From NCBI GenBank assembly GCA_030373325.1, contig JAUCZB010000003.1:124661-188660 (forward strand): a stretch of DNA of 64,000 nucleotides. The letters run 5' to 3'. Under the pieces are notes generated by a model. The model was given only the letters and a program-made list of their open reading frames with translations. It did not search any database and was not told the DNA's origin. Both the position numbers and the translations under genes were made by a program. Below are positions 35,698 through 45,400 of this stretch, piece by piece. Origin of the DNA: Cyanobium sp. CZS25K (lineage in GTDB: Bacteria > Cyanobacteriota > Cyanobacteriia > PCC-6307 > Cyanobiaceae). Position 1 is the first letter of the stretch. Every line of letters begins with the position of its first letter.

Positions 35698-36176
35698 GCG
35701 CCCGTGCGGCTGGCCTCCAGCCACTCCACGATGCAGCCCGGCAGGGCCGTTCGCTGCCGGTTGGCCGGATCGATGGCCACATGCCGGGTGAGCCCCGAGG
35801 CCGCTTCCTTGCCGTTGTGCAGGAAGCGGTAGCGCACCTCAAAGCGGCCGCCATCGAGCCGCAGGGGCCGCAGCTCGATGGCCAGGGGATCTCCGCAGCT
35901 GAGGGGCCGGCGGTAGTCGGCGTTGGCATGCACGATCGGCAGGGCCACGGCCGGGGTCCGGCCCGGCCCCGGAAAGATCGCGCCGGGCGCCACCCCGAAC
36001 CGCTCCAGGCTTTCTTCGTAGGCCACATGGCACCAGCGCAGCAGCTGGTGGAAGTGCATCACCCCGGCGGCATCGGTGTCGCCGAAGCGCACCGTGCGGC
36101 AGAGCAGCAGCCAGTCCGCCGGCGTGGGCGGTGGGCTGGGGAGCTGGGTGTGGAGCGGTGAGTCGGAAGGGGGCAT
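35694..36176 (-). CDS. 1,4-dihydroxy-2-naphthoyl-CoA hydrolase-type thioesterase
   Basis: 160 aa from ATG 36176. It has a hotdog fold of the 4-hydroxybenzoyl-CoA thioesterase type: RTVRFGDTDAAGVMHFHQLLRWCHVAYEE (catalytic Asp in DTDAAG), then ADYRRPLSCGDPLAIEL and EVRYRFLHNG. In cyanobacteria this family includes the DHNA-CoA thioesterase of phylloquinone synthesis. Location beside menF/A/C/E strongly supports that role. It is on the opposite strand to menE. Confidence 0.85.
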   Translation of the reverse strand: MPPSDSPLHTQLPSPPPTPADWLLLCRTVRFGDTDAAGVMHFHQLLRWCHVAYEESLERFGVAPGAIFPGPGRTPAVALPIVHANADYRRPLSCGDPLAIELRPLRLDGGRFEVRYRFLHNGKEAASGLTRHVAIDPANRQRTALPGCIVEWLEASRTGA

Positions 36177-36305
36177 CGAACCTTGATGGCGCCGCCGTGG
36201 CGCTCCTCGGCCCATGCTGGCGCCCCTCTCCTGCCGCCGGCATCCCGGTTCCGTTGCTGGCACCTCGGAACGCCCCTAGGTTCCGCGCAGTACGCAACGC
36301 CTCCC

Positions 36306-36992
36306 TTGGCCGCCGCGATCGCCTACGAGCCGCCCAGCATCTCCAAGGCCTGGGCCGCCTTCCTGGCGCACATTCCCACCATCCTGCTGATCTGGGTGGT
36401 CACGATCGTCATCGCCGTCATCGGCTTCGTGGCCTCCCTGGCGCTCACCGCCCTGGGCGTCGGCCTCTCCAGCGGAGGTGCGGCCGCAGAGTCGACGGCC
36501 GGCCTGCTGGCGGTGCTCGGCAACGTGGTTCAGCTGCCCTTCTCGGTTCTCTCGAATCTGGTGGGGGTGCTGTTCGTGGCGGTCCCGGCGATGCATTACG
36601 CCAGCGGGGAAACGATCGGCACTGAAGCGGCCCTGCGTGTCCTGATGCACCGGCCCATCCGCTATCTCCTGGCCGGGCTGCTGTTCACGATCGTTGCCGT
36701 GATCGGTTTCGTGCTCTGCATCCTGCCCGGCATTGCCGTCACCCTGGTGATGCCGGTCTATGTCAACAAGGTGTTCCTGGGCGACAGCCCGGTCCTCGAG
36801 GCGTTCTCCTCCTCGTTCCAGGCCGTGTACGGCTCGCCCCAGGGTCGGCTCTTCGCCGGCATCGAACTGCTGGCCTGGCTGCTGGTGCTGGTGGTGACGG
36901 TCTTCACCTGCGGCCTGGCCTCGCTGGTGGCGGTGCCAGTGGCCACCTTCTACATCCAGAACGCCGCCTATCACCAGGGGGTGCTGAGCTGA
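36306..36992 (+). CDS. Hypothetical multi-helix membrane protein
   Basis: About 228 aa from a TTG at 36306; an upstream ATG at 36186 in the same frame would extend it with a non-conserved segment. Four to five long helices are visible: IPTILLIWVVTIVIAVIGFVASLAL, VLSNLVGVLFVAVPAMHYA, LLAGLLFTIVAVIGFVLCILPGIAVTLVM, LLAWLLVLVVTVFTCGLASLVAVPVA. The layout is similar to DUF975/glycerophosphodiester-membrane-like proteins that bundle TM pairs. It recalls the unrelated-in-sequence protein at 51205. No function can be given. Confidence 0.7.
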   Translation: MAAAIAYEPPSISKAWAAFLAHIPTILLIWVVTIVIAVIGFVASLALTALGVGLSSGGAAAESTAGLLAVLGNVVQLPFSVLSNLVGVLFVAVPAMHYASGETIGTEAALRVLMHRPIRYLLAGLLFTIVAVIGFVLCILPGIAVTLVMPVYVNKVFLGDSPVLEAFSSSFQAVYGSPQGRLFAGIELLAWLLVLVVTVFTCGLASLVAVPVATFYIQNAAYHQGVLS

Positions 36993-36996
36993 ACGC

Positions 36997-38169
36997 TCAC
37001 ACCCCGGTGCCCGGGGCCGGATCAACGCTGAGGGGACAGGGCTGGTTGATGCTGCCGCAGCTGCTGGCGAAGGTGGTGGCATCCAGATAGTGCCTGGGGG
37101 TTTGCATCAGCAGCTGCCAGGCCTGGCGAGCGCCAAGGAGGTTGAAGCGCTTGGGATAGTGCTCCAGCAGCAGAGCCCGCACGTGAGGATAGTAGTCCGG
37201 ATTCATTCCGGGAAAGATGTGGTGTTCGGTGTGGTAAGAGAAGTTGAAATGGAGTGTGTCGAAGATGCCTGGCATCTTCAGGGAAATGCTGTTGATCAGC
37301 GGATCGTTGATGTCCGTGATCTGGCAGGCCATGTGATTGGTGTAGATGTAGGCAATCACGATGCTGTAGCCGATCCAGATCGGCAGGAAGTAACCCAGGA
37401 GAAGAGGCACCGGCCTTAGGCCAACAAGGCCGATGATCGCCAGGTGAATCATCACCACGGCAGCCAGTTCGATGGCAATCTGGCGTCTTTCCTTGGCGCT
37501 CACCTGGAAGGAAAAAACAGGGTAGCGGGTGGATCCGTTGTTGAACAGCAGCACCGATGTCAGATTCCGGAAGGCATGCACACCCCAGGCGGATGTCATG
37601 CCCAGATACAGCCAGAACGGCTGTACTTCCACCGACGGCACAAAAAGATTCTGGATCCGCTTTCCCCAGCTCTGTGGCTGGTTGAAGGTGTAGTTGCGAT
37701 CCGGATCCTGTTCGGAATTGGTCTTGCCGTGATGCTCCCTGTTGTGAACGGCTTTCCAGAGCGTGGGGGGCATCCAAAGCAGGGCCAGGCCAAGGAGCTC
37801 AACGACCCGTCGCAGCTGAGGTTGGCGGATCGCCTTGCTGTGCATCAGGTCGTGGGTGCCGAACAGCAGCACCACCACGGCGTTGCCCATCACCAGGGCA
37901 AAAGGCAGAAACAGAATCAGGCCCTGCCAGTGGCTGATGTTGAGCTGGCGGGCCATGGCCCAGCCCAGCATCAGAATCGAAACATTGAGGCCAAGCACCG
38001 TGAGGGTGCTCCTGTCGGGTGCGAAGGCGCTGGCTGGCAGCAGGGGGCGGAGTTGTCTGGCGTAGTCGGGTTGGGCAATCAGTATCCGAGCATCAACGGG
38101 TGCTTCAGGGCTGGACAGTTGGGGCAAGAAGTTCCTTGGGTGGGCCGGGGAGCAACGGGGGAGGCCCAT
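36997..38169 (-). CDS. Membrane fatty acid desaturase-family protein
   Basis: 390 aa. The three di-iron His boxes are present: HDLMHS, HNREHH and HTEHH. Several hydrophobic helices lie between (VLGLNVSILMLGWAMA, LILFLPFALVMGNAVVVLL, FLPIWIGYSIVIAYIYTNHMACQ). The enzyme should use O2 and reduced ferredoxin to desaturate or hydroxylate a lipid-type substrate in the membrane. Carotenoid hydroxylase or ketolase relatives share the same boxes, so the substrate is not assigned. It converges with the previous membrane protein at a 4-base gap. Confidence 0.85.
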   Translation of the reverse strand: MGLPRCSPAHPRNFLPQLSSPEAPVDARILIAQPDYARQLRPLLPASAFAPDRSTLTVLGLNVSILMLGWAMARQLNISHWQGLILFLPFALVMGNAVVVLLFGTHDLMHSKAIRQPQLRRVVELLGLALLWMPPTLWKAVHNREHHGKTNSEQDPDRNYTFNQPQSWGKRIQNLFVPSVEVQPFWLYLGMTSAWGVHAFRNLTSVLLFNNGSTRYPVFSFQVSAKERRQIAIELAAVVMIHLAIIGLVGLRPVPLLLGYFLPIWIGYSIVIAYIYTNHMACQITDINDPLINSISLKMPGIFDTLHFNFSYHTEHHIFPGMNPDYYPHVRALLLEHYPKRFNLLGARQAWQLLMQTPRHYLDATTFASSCGSINQPCPLSVDPAPGTGV

Positions 38170-38406
38170 CCATAGGGCAGCGTAGATGGCCCCATGGCCT
38201 CACCGCGTCGTTGGCGTCTTCCCCCGCCCATCCGGAGAGACGAATGGGCGCAGGTTGGCTGCGTGGACTTCGCTTGTGGCCGGATCGGCCGGATAGGGGA
38301 ATCTCCACTTGCTTCTTTATGCCTTCTGCCATTTTCTCTTCCTTCCACAGCCTTTGAGCCAGAGTTCAAAGCTCCCCTGCCGCTGGGCGCGTCGCTGCTT
38401 GCCTGA

Positions 38407-38820
38407 TCAAGGCAGCGGAAAGGCCTGCAGGCCGATGCCGTAGGTCAGCGCCATTCGCCCGGCCCAGTAGAGCAGCAGCAGCAGGCCCATGGCAGCCAGA
38501 TGAGCGCCCTGCAGCGACCTGGGCGCCAGCCGGCCGGTCCGCAGGGCCTGCAGGGACCAGATCAGCAGGCCGGCGGCCAGCACCGGTCCGAAGGCGTGCA
38601 GGGCCACCGAGTCGCCGAAGCGACCCACCAGACTCGCCGCCGTGGCCCGGGTGAGATAGCAGGTGGGGCAGGGGATGCCTGTGAGGGCCCTCAGGGGGCA
38701 GCTGAAGCCGGGCAGGCCAGGATGCAACCCTTTGAGCAGCAACAGGCCAGTGACCCCGAGGGGCAGGAGGGGGCCGCAGCGTTCGAGCCGGCGAATCCAG
38801 CGCCGACCGGCCGTTTTCAC
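38407..38820 (-). CDS. DUF2752 membrane protein
   Basis: 137 aa, GTG start. The family signature is the Cys-rich loop [21 protein letters not shown] between two helices. Further helices follow ([33 protein letters not shown]). DUF2752 function is unknown; the Cys pattern C-P-x-C suggests redox or metal contact. Its start overlaps the ndhH stop by 4 bases (GTGA), so it is translated with a photosynthetic complex subunit. Confidence 0.85.
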   Translation of the reverse strand: MKTAGRRWIRRLERCGPLLPLGVTGLLLLKGLHPGLPGFSCPLRALTGIPCPTCYLTRATAASLVGRFGDSVALHAFGPVLAAGLLIWSLQALRTGRLAPRSLQGAHLAAMGLLLLLYWAGRMALTYGIGLQAFPLP

Positions 38821-40001
38821 CGATCCACCGATCCCATGATCACGTCGATCGAACCGAGGATGGCCATGATGTCGGCCACCTTGGCCCCCTTGAGGATGTG
38901 GGGCAGGATCTGGAGGTTGTTGAAATCGGCGGCGCGGATCTTCCAGCGCCAGGGGGTGACATCGTTGTTGCCCATGATGAACACGCCCAGTTCACCCTTG
39001 CCCGATTCCACCCGGCAGTAGAGTTCGCCATCGGGAATCTTGAAGGTGGGCGCCACCTTCTTGGCGACGTACTGGTAGTCGAAGCCGTACCACTCACTCT
39101 TCTTGCCTTCGGCCATCCGCCGGGCCTCCAGATTTTCGGTGGGTCCGCCGGGAATCATGGCGATGGCCTGGCGCAGGATCTTCAGGGACTGGCGCATCTC
39201 CTCGATCCGCACCCGGTAGCGGGCGTAGCAGTCGCCCTCCTTCTCCCAGGCCACCGACCACTCGAAATCGTCGTAGCACTCGTAGTGATCCACCATGCGC
39301 AGATCCCAGGGCACGCCCGAGGCCCGCAGCATCGGGCCGGAGAGGCTCCAGTTGATCGCCTGCTCCCTGCCGATCACCCCGAGCCCTTCAATCCGCTTGC
39401 GGAAGATGGGGTTGTTGGTGATCAGTTTTTCGTACTCATCGATCTTGGGACCGAACCAGTCGCAGAAGTCGGCGCACTTCTCGAGCCAGCCATAGGGCAG
39501 ATCGACGGCCACGCCGCCGATGCGGAAGTAGTTGTTGTTGATCAGCCGCTGGCCGGTGGCGGCTTCCCAGAGGTCGTAGATCATCTCCCTCTCCCGGAAG
39601 ATGTAGAAGAAGGGCGTCTGTGCCCCCACGTCGGCGAGGAAGGGGCCGAGCCAGAGCAGGTGGTTGGCGATGCGGTTGAGCTCCAGCATCAGCACCCGGA
39701 TATAGCTGGCGCGCTTCGGCACGGGCACGTCGGCCAGCTTCTCGGGGGCATTCACCGTGATCGCTTCGTTGAACATGCCCGCCGCGTAGTCCCAGCGGCT
39801 CACGTAGGGCACGAACATCACGTTGGTGCGGTTCTCGGCGATCTTCTCCATGCCGCGATGGAGGTAGCCGATCACCGGCTCGCAGTCGATCACGTCCTCG
39901 CCGTCGAGGGTCACCACCAGCCGCAGCACCCCGTGCATCGACGGGTGATGGGGGCCGAAATTGACCACCATCGGCTCGGTGCGCGTTTCCAGCTGGGTCA
40001 T
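38817..40001 (-). CDS. ndhH: NAD(P)H-quinone oxidoreductase subunit H
   Basis: 394 aa, full length. It is the NuoD/49-kDa-type subunit: [56 protein letters not shown], the C-terminal [25 protein letters not shown] and [18 protein letters not shown]. NdhH lies in the hydrophilic arm of thylakoid NDH-1 and lines the quinone site, serving cyclic electron flow and respiration. The strong conservation gives a firm start at ATG 40001. Confidence 0.97.
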   Translation of the reverse strand: MTQLETRTEPMVVNFGPHHPSMHGVLRLVVTLDGEDVIDCEPVIGYLHRGMEKIAENRTNVMFVPYVSRWDYAAGMFNEAITVNAPEKLADVPVPKRASYIRVLMLELNRIANHLLWLGPFLADVGAQTPFFYIFREREMIYDLWEAATGQRLINNNYFRIGGVAVDLPYGWLEKCADFCDWFGPKIDEYEKLITNNPIFRKRIEGLGVIGREQAINWSLSGPMLRASGVPWDLRMVDHYECYDDFEWSVAWEKEGDCYARYRVRIEEMRQSLKILRQAIAMIPGGPTENLEARRMAEGKKSEWYGFDYQYVAKKVAPTFKIPDGELYCRVESGKGELGVFIMGNNDVTPWRWKIRAADFNNLQILPHILKGAKVADIMAILGSIDVIMGSVDR

Positions 40002-40470
40002 GGGGAGGGGCGGCTGGCGTGCCGTTGCCGAGGTGGAGCGGATTCTAGGGAGCCTGCCGGGAGATCAGGCCTGCGGCCACCCAAAGGGCCGTGCGGCTGA
40101 GCACCTGCTGATCCCGGGGCCCGAGGTTCCTCTGCGCAACCTGCCTTCAGGGGGCCCTCCACCCTCTTCCCCCGGGCCATGGGAACCGATCAAGCCACTT
40201 CTGTCGCGACGGCGCAGGCCGGTGCGACGCCCGAGCGGCACAGCGCACAGGCATCAGGAGATCGGCATCTTGCTGCACGGTGCGGCGAGGGAATGCCGCT
40301 GCGATGCCGACGGACGGCCTGACCCCTGCTGTAGGTTCGCTTCACCAGATTGGCTGAGGGGAGATGTGACTCTGCCCCAGGTGAACCTGCAGCCACAGCA
40401 GTTTCGCCAAAAGCGTGTATTTCATCCCCATCTTTCTATCAAAGTCTGATCCGCCCGAAGCCTTCCCCCC
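40002..40470. other. Intergenic region between ndhH and the biosynthetic operon
   Basis: About 470 bases between divergent genes. No convincing ORF, RNA gene or long repeat is seen. The right part (about 40360-40460) is less GC-rich than the genes and is the likely place for promoters of the SDR-ThDP-NRPS operon; specific boxes cannot be assigned by eye. Confidence 0.5.
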
Positions 40471-41259
40471 ATGACGACGGAACAGGCAGCCATGTCCCTG
40501 GCCGGTGAGGATCGCGTGGCCCTGATCACGGGTGCTTCCCGCGGGATCGGTCTGGCCACGGCCCGATTGCTGGTTCGTCGTGGTTACAGGATTGTGATCA
40601 CGGCGCGGCAGGAGTCGGATCTGGCCCGGGCGGTCGCCGATCTTCGTGCGCTGCATCCCGGCGTCAGCTCCTACGCCGGCGACTGCGCCGATCCCGGCGT
40701 GGTGAACGATCTGATCCGCTCGATCCAGCGGGATTTCGGTCGCCTGGATGTGGTGGTGAACAATGCCGGAGGCAGTCACCATGCTTCGGATTTTGCCGCG
40801 CTCTCCCCCGAGGACTGGGATCAGACCCTTCGTCAGAATCTCAAGTCAGCGGTGATGGTCACCCAGGTGGCTCTTCCCCTTCTCAAGGCCACAGGCTCAG
40901 CCTCGATCGTGAACGTGTCCTCCAAGGCAGGACGCCATCGCACCGACATGGCTGCATGTGACTATGTCGCGGCCAAGGCGGGCCTGATTGGATTCACGCG
41001 CCAGCTCGCCCAGGAGCTGGGCCCTTGCGGGATTCGGGTGAACTGCGTTGCGCCCGGCATCACGGTGACGGCACGCGTGGAGCAGCGGTGGGACCAGAGG
41101 CCCGAGCGCATCCGTGCCCAGGTGATTGCCGGGATCCCACTCGGTCGTTTTGCCCGTCCCGAGGAGATCGCCGCGGCGATCGTGTTTCTGGCCTCTGATG
41201 AGGCGAGCTACATCACCGGCGCCACGCTGGATGTGAACGGTGGGGCCTTCATGGGATGA
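40471..41259 (+). CDS. Short-chain dehydrogenase/reductase in NRPS operon
   Basis: 262 aa classical SDR. The cofactor motif TGASRGIGLATA is at the N-terminus. NNAGGSHHASD follows, then catalytic Ser (IVNVSSKAGRH) and Y-x-x-x-K (CDYVAAKAG), and a C-terminal ITGATLDVNGGAF. It resembles FabG-type reductases and would reduce a ketone or oxidise an alcohol with NAD(P)(H). It overlaps the ThDP gene by 4 bases (ATGA). Its substrate is probably an intermediate of the pathway encoded here, for example a keto or hydroxy acid made by the ThDP enzyme; this is inference. Confidence 0.88.
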   Translation: MTTEQAAMSLAGEDRVALITGASRGIGLATARLLVRRGYRIVITARQESDLARAVADLRALHPGVSSYAGDCADPGVVNDLIRSIQRDFGRLDVVVNNAGGSHHASDFAALSPEDWDQTLRQNLKSAVMVTQVALPLLKATGSASIVNVSSKAGRHRTDMAACDYVAAKAGLIGFTRQLAQELGPCGIRVNCVAPGITVTARVEQRWDQRPERIRAQVIAGIPLGRFARPEEIAAAIVFLASDEASYITGATLDVNGGAFMG

Positions 41260-42458
41260 GCTTCACCGTTGCCGACCACCTGGCCCGCAGCCTGGTTGCG
41301 CGTGGTTTCCGTCGCTGTTTCGGCTACCTGGGCCACCACGTCGAGCCATTGCCCCAGGCCCTGCTCAACGGCGGCCTTGAGGTGGTGATCGCCGCGTCCG
41401 AAACCGGAGCGGGCTTCATGGCCCAGGGGTGGTCCCTGGCCGGCGGTCGGGCCGGCCTGGTGTTCTGCGGGGGTGGGCCAGGCTTGGCGATGCTGATCCC
41501 GGCCCTCCAGGCTTCCCGGGCGGAGGGCTTCCCGCTGCTGGCGATCATCGGACAGACCAGCACCACAGGCCTTCCGTCCTTCCAGGACACCGGGGCGCTC
41601 GGCAGCCGCGACCGGGAACTCCTGGATGCCCTGCAGATCCCTGCTGTGTCGATCGGTTGCCCCCTGGAGCTGCCGGCTGTGCTTGAACTGGCCTGCGAGG
41701 CCCTGGCCGCAGGCAGGCCCGCTGCGCTCACGATCCCCGCCGACCTCCTGGCGGCACCCTGGCCCGCAGCCGGTGGGGAGAGCCTGCCGTCTCAACAGGC
41801 GTACAAGCACCATCGCCCGGTGACCGGCCCGGTGGTGCCCGCCGATCCAGCCGCCGCCGATCCAGCCGCCGTCGTCCAGCAGCCCACTGAGCCCGGCGGC
41901 TACCGAGCCGTGGTGCGGGCCCTCCTGGCGAGCCTCCCCTTCGGGACGCTCTGGTTCGGCGATGCCGGCCAGGCCCGCCATGCCATGCGGATGGAATTCC
42001 AGGAGCGGGGCCTGCCTCTGTTCGATTGTCCCCAGAGCGGTCCGATGGGCTGGGCGATCGCCGCCGCGATTGGCGCCGCCTTCCATGAGCTCGATCGGCC
42101 CGTGTGCTGCTTCACGGGGGACGGCAGCGCCCGGATGCTGGCCCATGAATGGGCAACGGCGGTGCAACACCATCTGCCGATCACCTTCGTGCTGGCCGTC
42201 AATGGCGTGCTCGGAGGTCCCTATGCCCGGCTGCGCGAATCCGGGGCCCAGGCCCTCGGCCACTTGCCGGCCGTGGACTGGTGCGGCCAGGCGGCTTCGA
42301 TGGGATTGCCGGCCTGCCGGGTCGAAGGCGCCCAGGAGATCGTGGCGGCGCTGGCCGCCCTGCCGTCCCGAGGTCCCCGGCTTCTCGTGCTCCCCCTGCC
42401 GGCCCTCGATCCTGAGGTGCTGGCGCCCTACAGCCTCAGCCGCTCAGCGTCGCGATGA
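41256..42458 (+). CDS. Short thiamine diphosphate-dependent enzyme in NRPS operon
   Basis: 400 aa. The N-terminal PYR domain has the activating Glu (VIAASETGAGFMAQGWSLAGG). The C-terminal PP domain has the Mg/ThDP motif GDGSARMLAHEWATA ending at VLAVNG. The central domain of acetolactate synthase-like enzymes is missing, so the protein has the size of phosphonopyruvate or sulfopyruvate decarboxylase-type enzymes. A Pro/Ala-rich linker (about 185-205) joins the domains. Decarboxylation or carboligation of a 2-keto acid is expected. Start overlaps the SDR stop and its stop overlaps the NRPS start, both by 4 bases. Confidence 0.85.
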   Translation: MSFTVADHLARSLVARGFRRCFGYLGHHVEPLPQALLNGGLEVVIAASETGAGFMAQGWSLAGGRAGLVFCGGGPGLAMLIPALQASRAEGFPLLAIIGQTSTTGLPSFQDTGALGSRDRELLDALQIPAVSIGCPLELPAVLELACEALAAGRPAALTIPADLLAAPWPAAGGESLPSQQAYKHHRPVTGPVVPADPAAADPAAVVQQPTEPGGYRAVVRALLASLPFGTLWFGDAGQARHAMRMEFQERGLPLFDCPQSGPMGWAIAAAIGAAFHELDRPVCCFTGDGSARMLAHEWATAVQHHLPITFVLAVNGVLGGPYARLRESGAQALGHLPAVDWCGQAASMGLPACRVEGAQEIVAALAALPSRGPRLLVLPLPALDPEVLAPYSLSRSASR

Positions 42459-45400
42459 AGCGACCCAGGACCATCCTTGAGGCGCTTCAGATCTGGCGGG
42501 ATCAGGACCCGCAGGCACCAGCTCTCTGTGGCACGCAGGGCCCATGGCTGTCGCGGGCGGATCTGGGGCATCGCCTTGAGGAGGGCCACAGGGTTCTGCG
42601 CCAGGCCGGGCTGGGCGCCTCAGAACGGCTGGCGGTGCTGATGCCCCAGGGGCTGGATGGGGCCGTCGTGGCGCTGCAGGTGGCTGGGGCCTGCAGCCTG
42701 GCGCCCCTGCGGGCCGGCACCCCGGCGGAGCGCTGGCCTGCCGTGCTGCAGGGGCTGGCGCCGGCGGCCTTGGTGCTGGCCCCGGGGGGCGAACCGGCGC
42801 TGGCGGCGGCGGCCAAGGCTCTGGGGATCCCGGTGCTGGATCCGGAGCTCCTGTTCCATCCCGCTGCCGAGGGCAAGCCCGAAGTGGAAGGAGAGGGGGG
42901 GCGCGCCGGGCAATTCATCGTGATCGCCACCTCGGGAACCACCGGCGTGCCCAAATGGGTCTGCCATAGCCAGGCATCCCTGCTCGGGGGGAGTGAGGCC
43001 ATGGCCCGCTCCCTGGCCCTCAGCCCCGACGACAGGACGCTCCTGGCCCTGCCCCTGCATCACGTGCACGGGCTGGTTTCCGCTCTGCTGATGCCCCTGG
43101 CCAGCGGCGGCAGCGTGGTGGTGGCCGAAGGCTTCGATCCCGCCGCGGTGCTGTCCTGTGTGGCGGAGCACGGGATCAGCTGGATCAGCCTGCCGCCCGC
43201 CATGCATCGCGCCCTGCTCGATCAGCACGGCCGCATCCCGCTGGCTGCCGGGCATCGCCTCCGTTTTCTGCGCTCCGGAGCGATCTCTCTCCCCGGCCGC
43301 CTGATCGACGAGCTGCGCAGCGCCTTCGGGGTGCCGGTGATCGAGGCCTACGGCATGAGCGAATGCCCCCACATCTGCGGCAACCCCATCGATGCGCCTC
43401 GGCCCGGGTCCGTGGGCAAGCCTGTGGTGGAGGAGTTGGCGGTGGTCGATGGGGCGGGCAAGCCGCTGCCGGTGGGCGCCTGGGGGCAGGTGGTGGTGCG
43501 GGGCCGGCCGGTGATGGCGGGTTACCTCGGCCCTGAGCAGGCCAGCGCCGCCGCCTGCCGCGATGGCTGGCTGCAGACCGGTGATGAAGGCCGGCTGGAT
43601 CGCGAGGGCTATCTGGAGCTGCGCGGTCGCCTCAGTGAGCGGATCAACCGGGGCGGACTCAAGGTGACCCCTGCCGTGGTCGATGCGGCCCTGCTGCAGC
43701 ATCCCGGTGTGCGGGAGGCCATGGCCTTTGCGCTGCCCCATCCAACCCTGAGTGAGGACCTGGCGGCAGCCGTGGTGCTGCAACCCGGGGCCGGGCTCGA
43801 TGAGCAGGAGCTGCGGGATCATGCCTTCCAGCTCCTGGCCCCCCATGAGGTGCCGACCCGCATCCTGTTGGTGGAGGCGTTTCCCCGGGGGCCGACCGGC
43901 AAGGTGCAGCGGAGCCGACTTGCGGAGGCTTTCGCTGTCGATCTGGCCCCACGGCATGACGAGCCCCGCAGCGAGCTCGAAGATCAGATCGCCGCCACCT
44001 TCGCTGCCGTGTTGCGGCAGCCGCCGCCGGGCCGCCACGCCAACTTCTTTCAGCTGGGAGGGGATTCCCTCTCCGGCATGCGCGTGATCCAGGCGCTGGA
44101 GCAGCAGCTGGGCCTCTCGCTGCCGCCATCCCTGCTGTTTGCCTGCCCCAGCCCCCGCACCCTGGCGGAGCAGCTGGCCCCGATGCGCAACGCCCGTTCA
44201 GGCCAGGAGGGCGAAAACCAGGAGCTCTGCGCAGACCCAGGCGAGCTGAAGCGGATCCCCACCGCGCAGCCGTTGGCCGGCACCTGGCCACCAGGTTGTG
44301 AGGCCTTTCCCGCCTCCCAGGCCCAGGCACGCCTCTGGTTCCTGCATCAGCTGGAGCCGGATCTCACCGCCTACCACCTGCCGGCCCTCTGGCGGCTCAG
44401 GGGTGTGCTCGACGTGGCAGTGCTGGAGCAGGCCCTGGGGGCACTGATCGAGCGCCATCCCACCCTCCGCACCTCCTTTCAGCTGCGGGACCGTGAGGTG
44501 GTCCAGATCGTTCACCCTGCCGCTCCCTTTGCCCTGAAAGCGGAAGCGTTGGCTGCCCGCAATCCTGCGGCGGTGATCCAGGAGTGGCTGGAGCAGGAGC
44601 AGCGCACGCCCTTTGATCTCACAGCCGGCCTGCTGCTGGGGGCACGACTTCTCGCGGTTGATGACCGGCACCACCTGCTGCTGATCAATCACCACCACAT
44701 CGCCTCCGATGGCTGGTCGCGATCCGTGCTGGCTCGGGATCTGGTGGAGCTCTACAACGCCCACCACAGCGGCCGCTCCCCTGATCACCAGCCCCTCTCG
44801 GTTCACTACCAGGATTACGCCACCTGGCAGCGGCAACGGCTGAGTGGCCACCGGCTCCGGGAGCTGCGGAAGTACTGGATCAGCGAACTCATGGATCTGG
44901 AGCCGCTGCAGCTGCCTGCCGATCGGCCGCGGCCGGCGATGCCCACGCACTGTGGGGGAAGCGTTGGGTTCACGATCGAGTCGGCGCTGCTGGAGCCCTT
45001 CGAGGAGCTCTGCCGCCGGGAGGGAGCCACGTTGCAGATGGGGTTACTGGCCGTGGTGGCGCTGCTTCTGCATCGCTACAGCCGCCAGGACGACCTCGCC
45101 ATCGGTGTGCCGATCTGGGGGCGGAACCATCCCGAACTGGAGAACCTGATCGGTTTTTTCATCAACACGCTGCCGATCCGCACACGCTTTGAACCCGGGC
45201 TCAGCTTCCGGGAACTGCTGGCCCAGGTGCGGGACGCCTCGATCGGGGCCTACGACCACCAGGAGCTGCCCTTCGAGCAGATGGTGGAGGCTCTCAACCT
45301 TGCCCGGGACACCAGCCGCAATCCGCTCGTGCAGGTGACGCTGCAACTGGTCGAGCTGCCGGGGGCGACCCTCCAGATGCTGGACGGTCTGGACGCGGAG

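Noticed and set aside
42620..44038. A 472-codon minus-strand frame within the NRPS ligase domain
   Set aside because: It is a shadow of the NRPS; no family motif and wrong strand.
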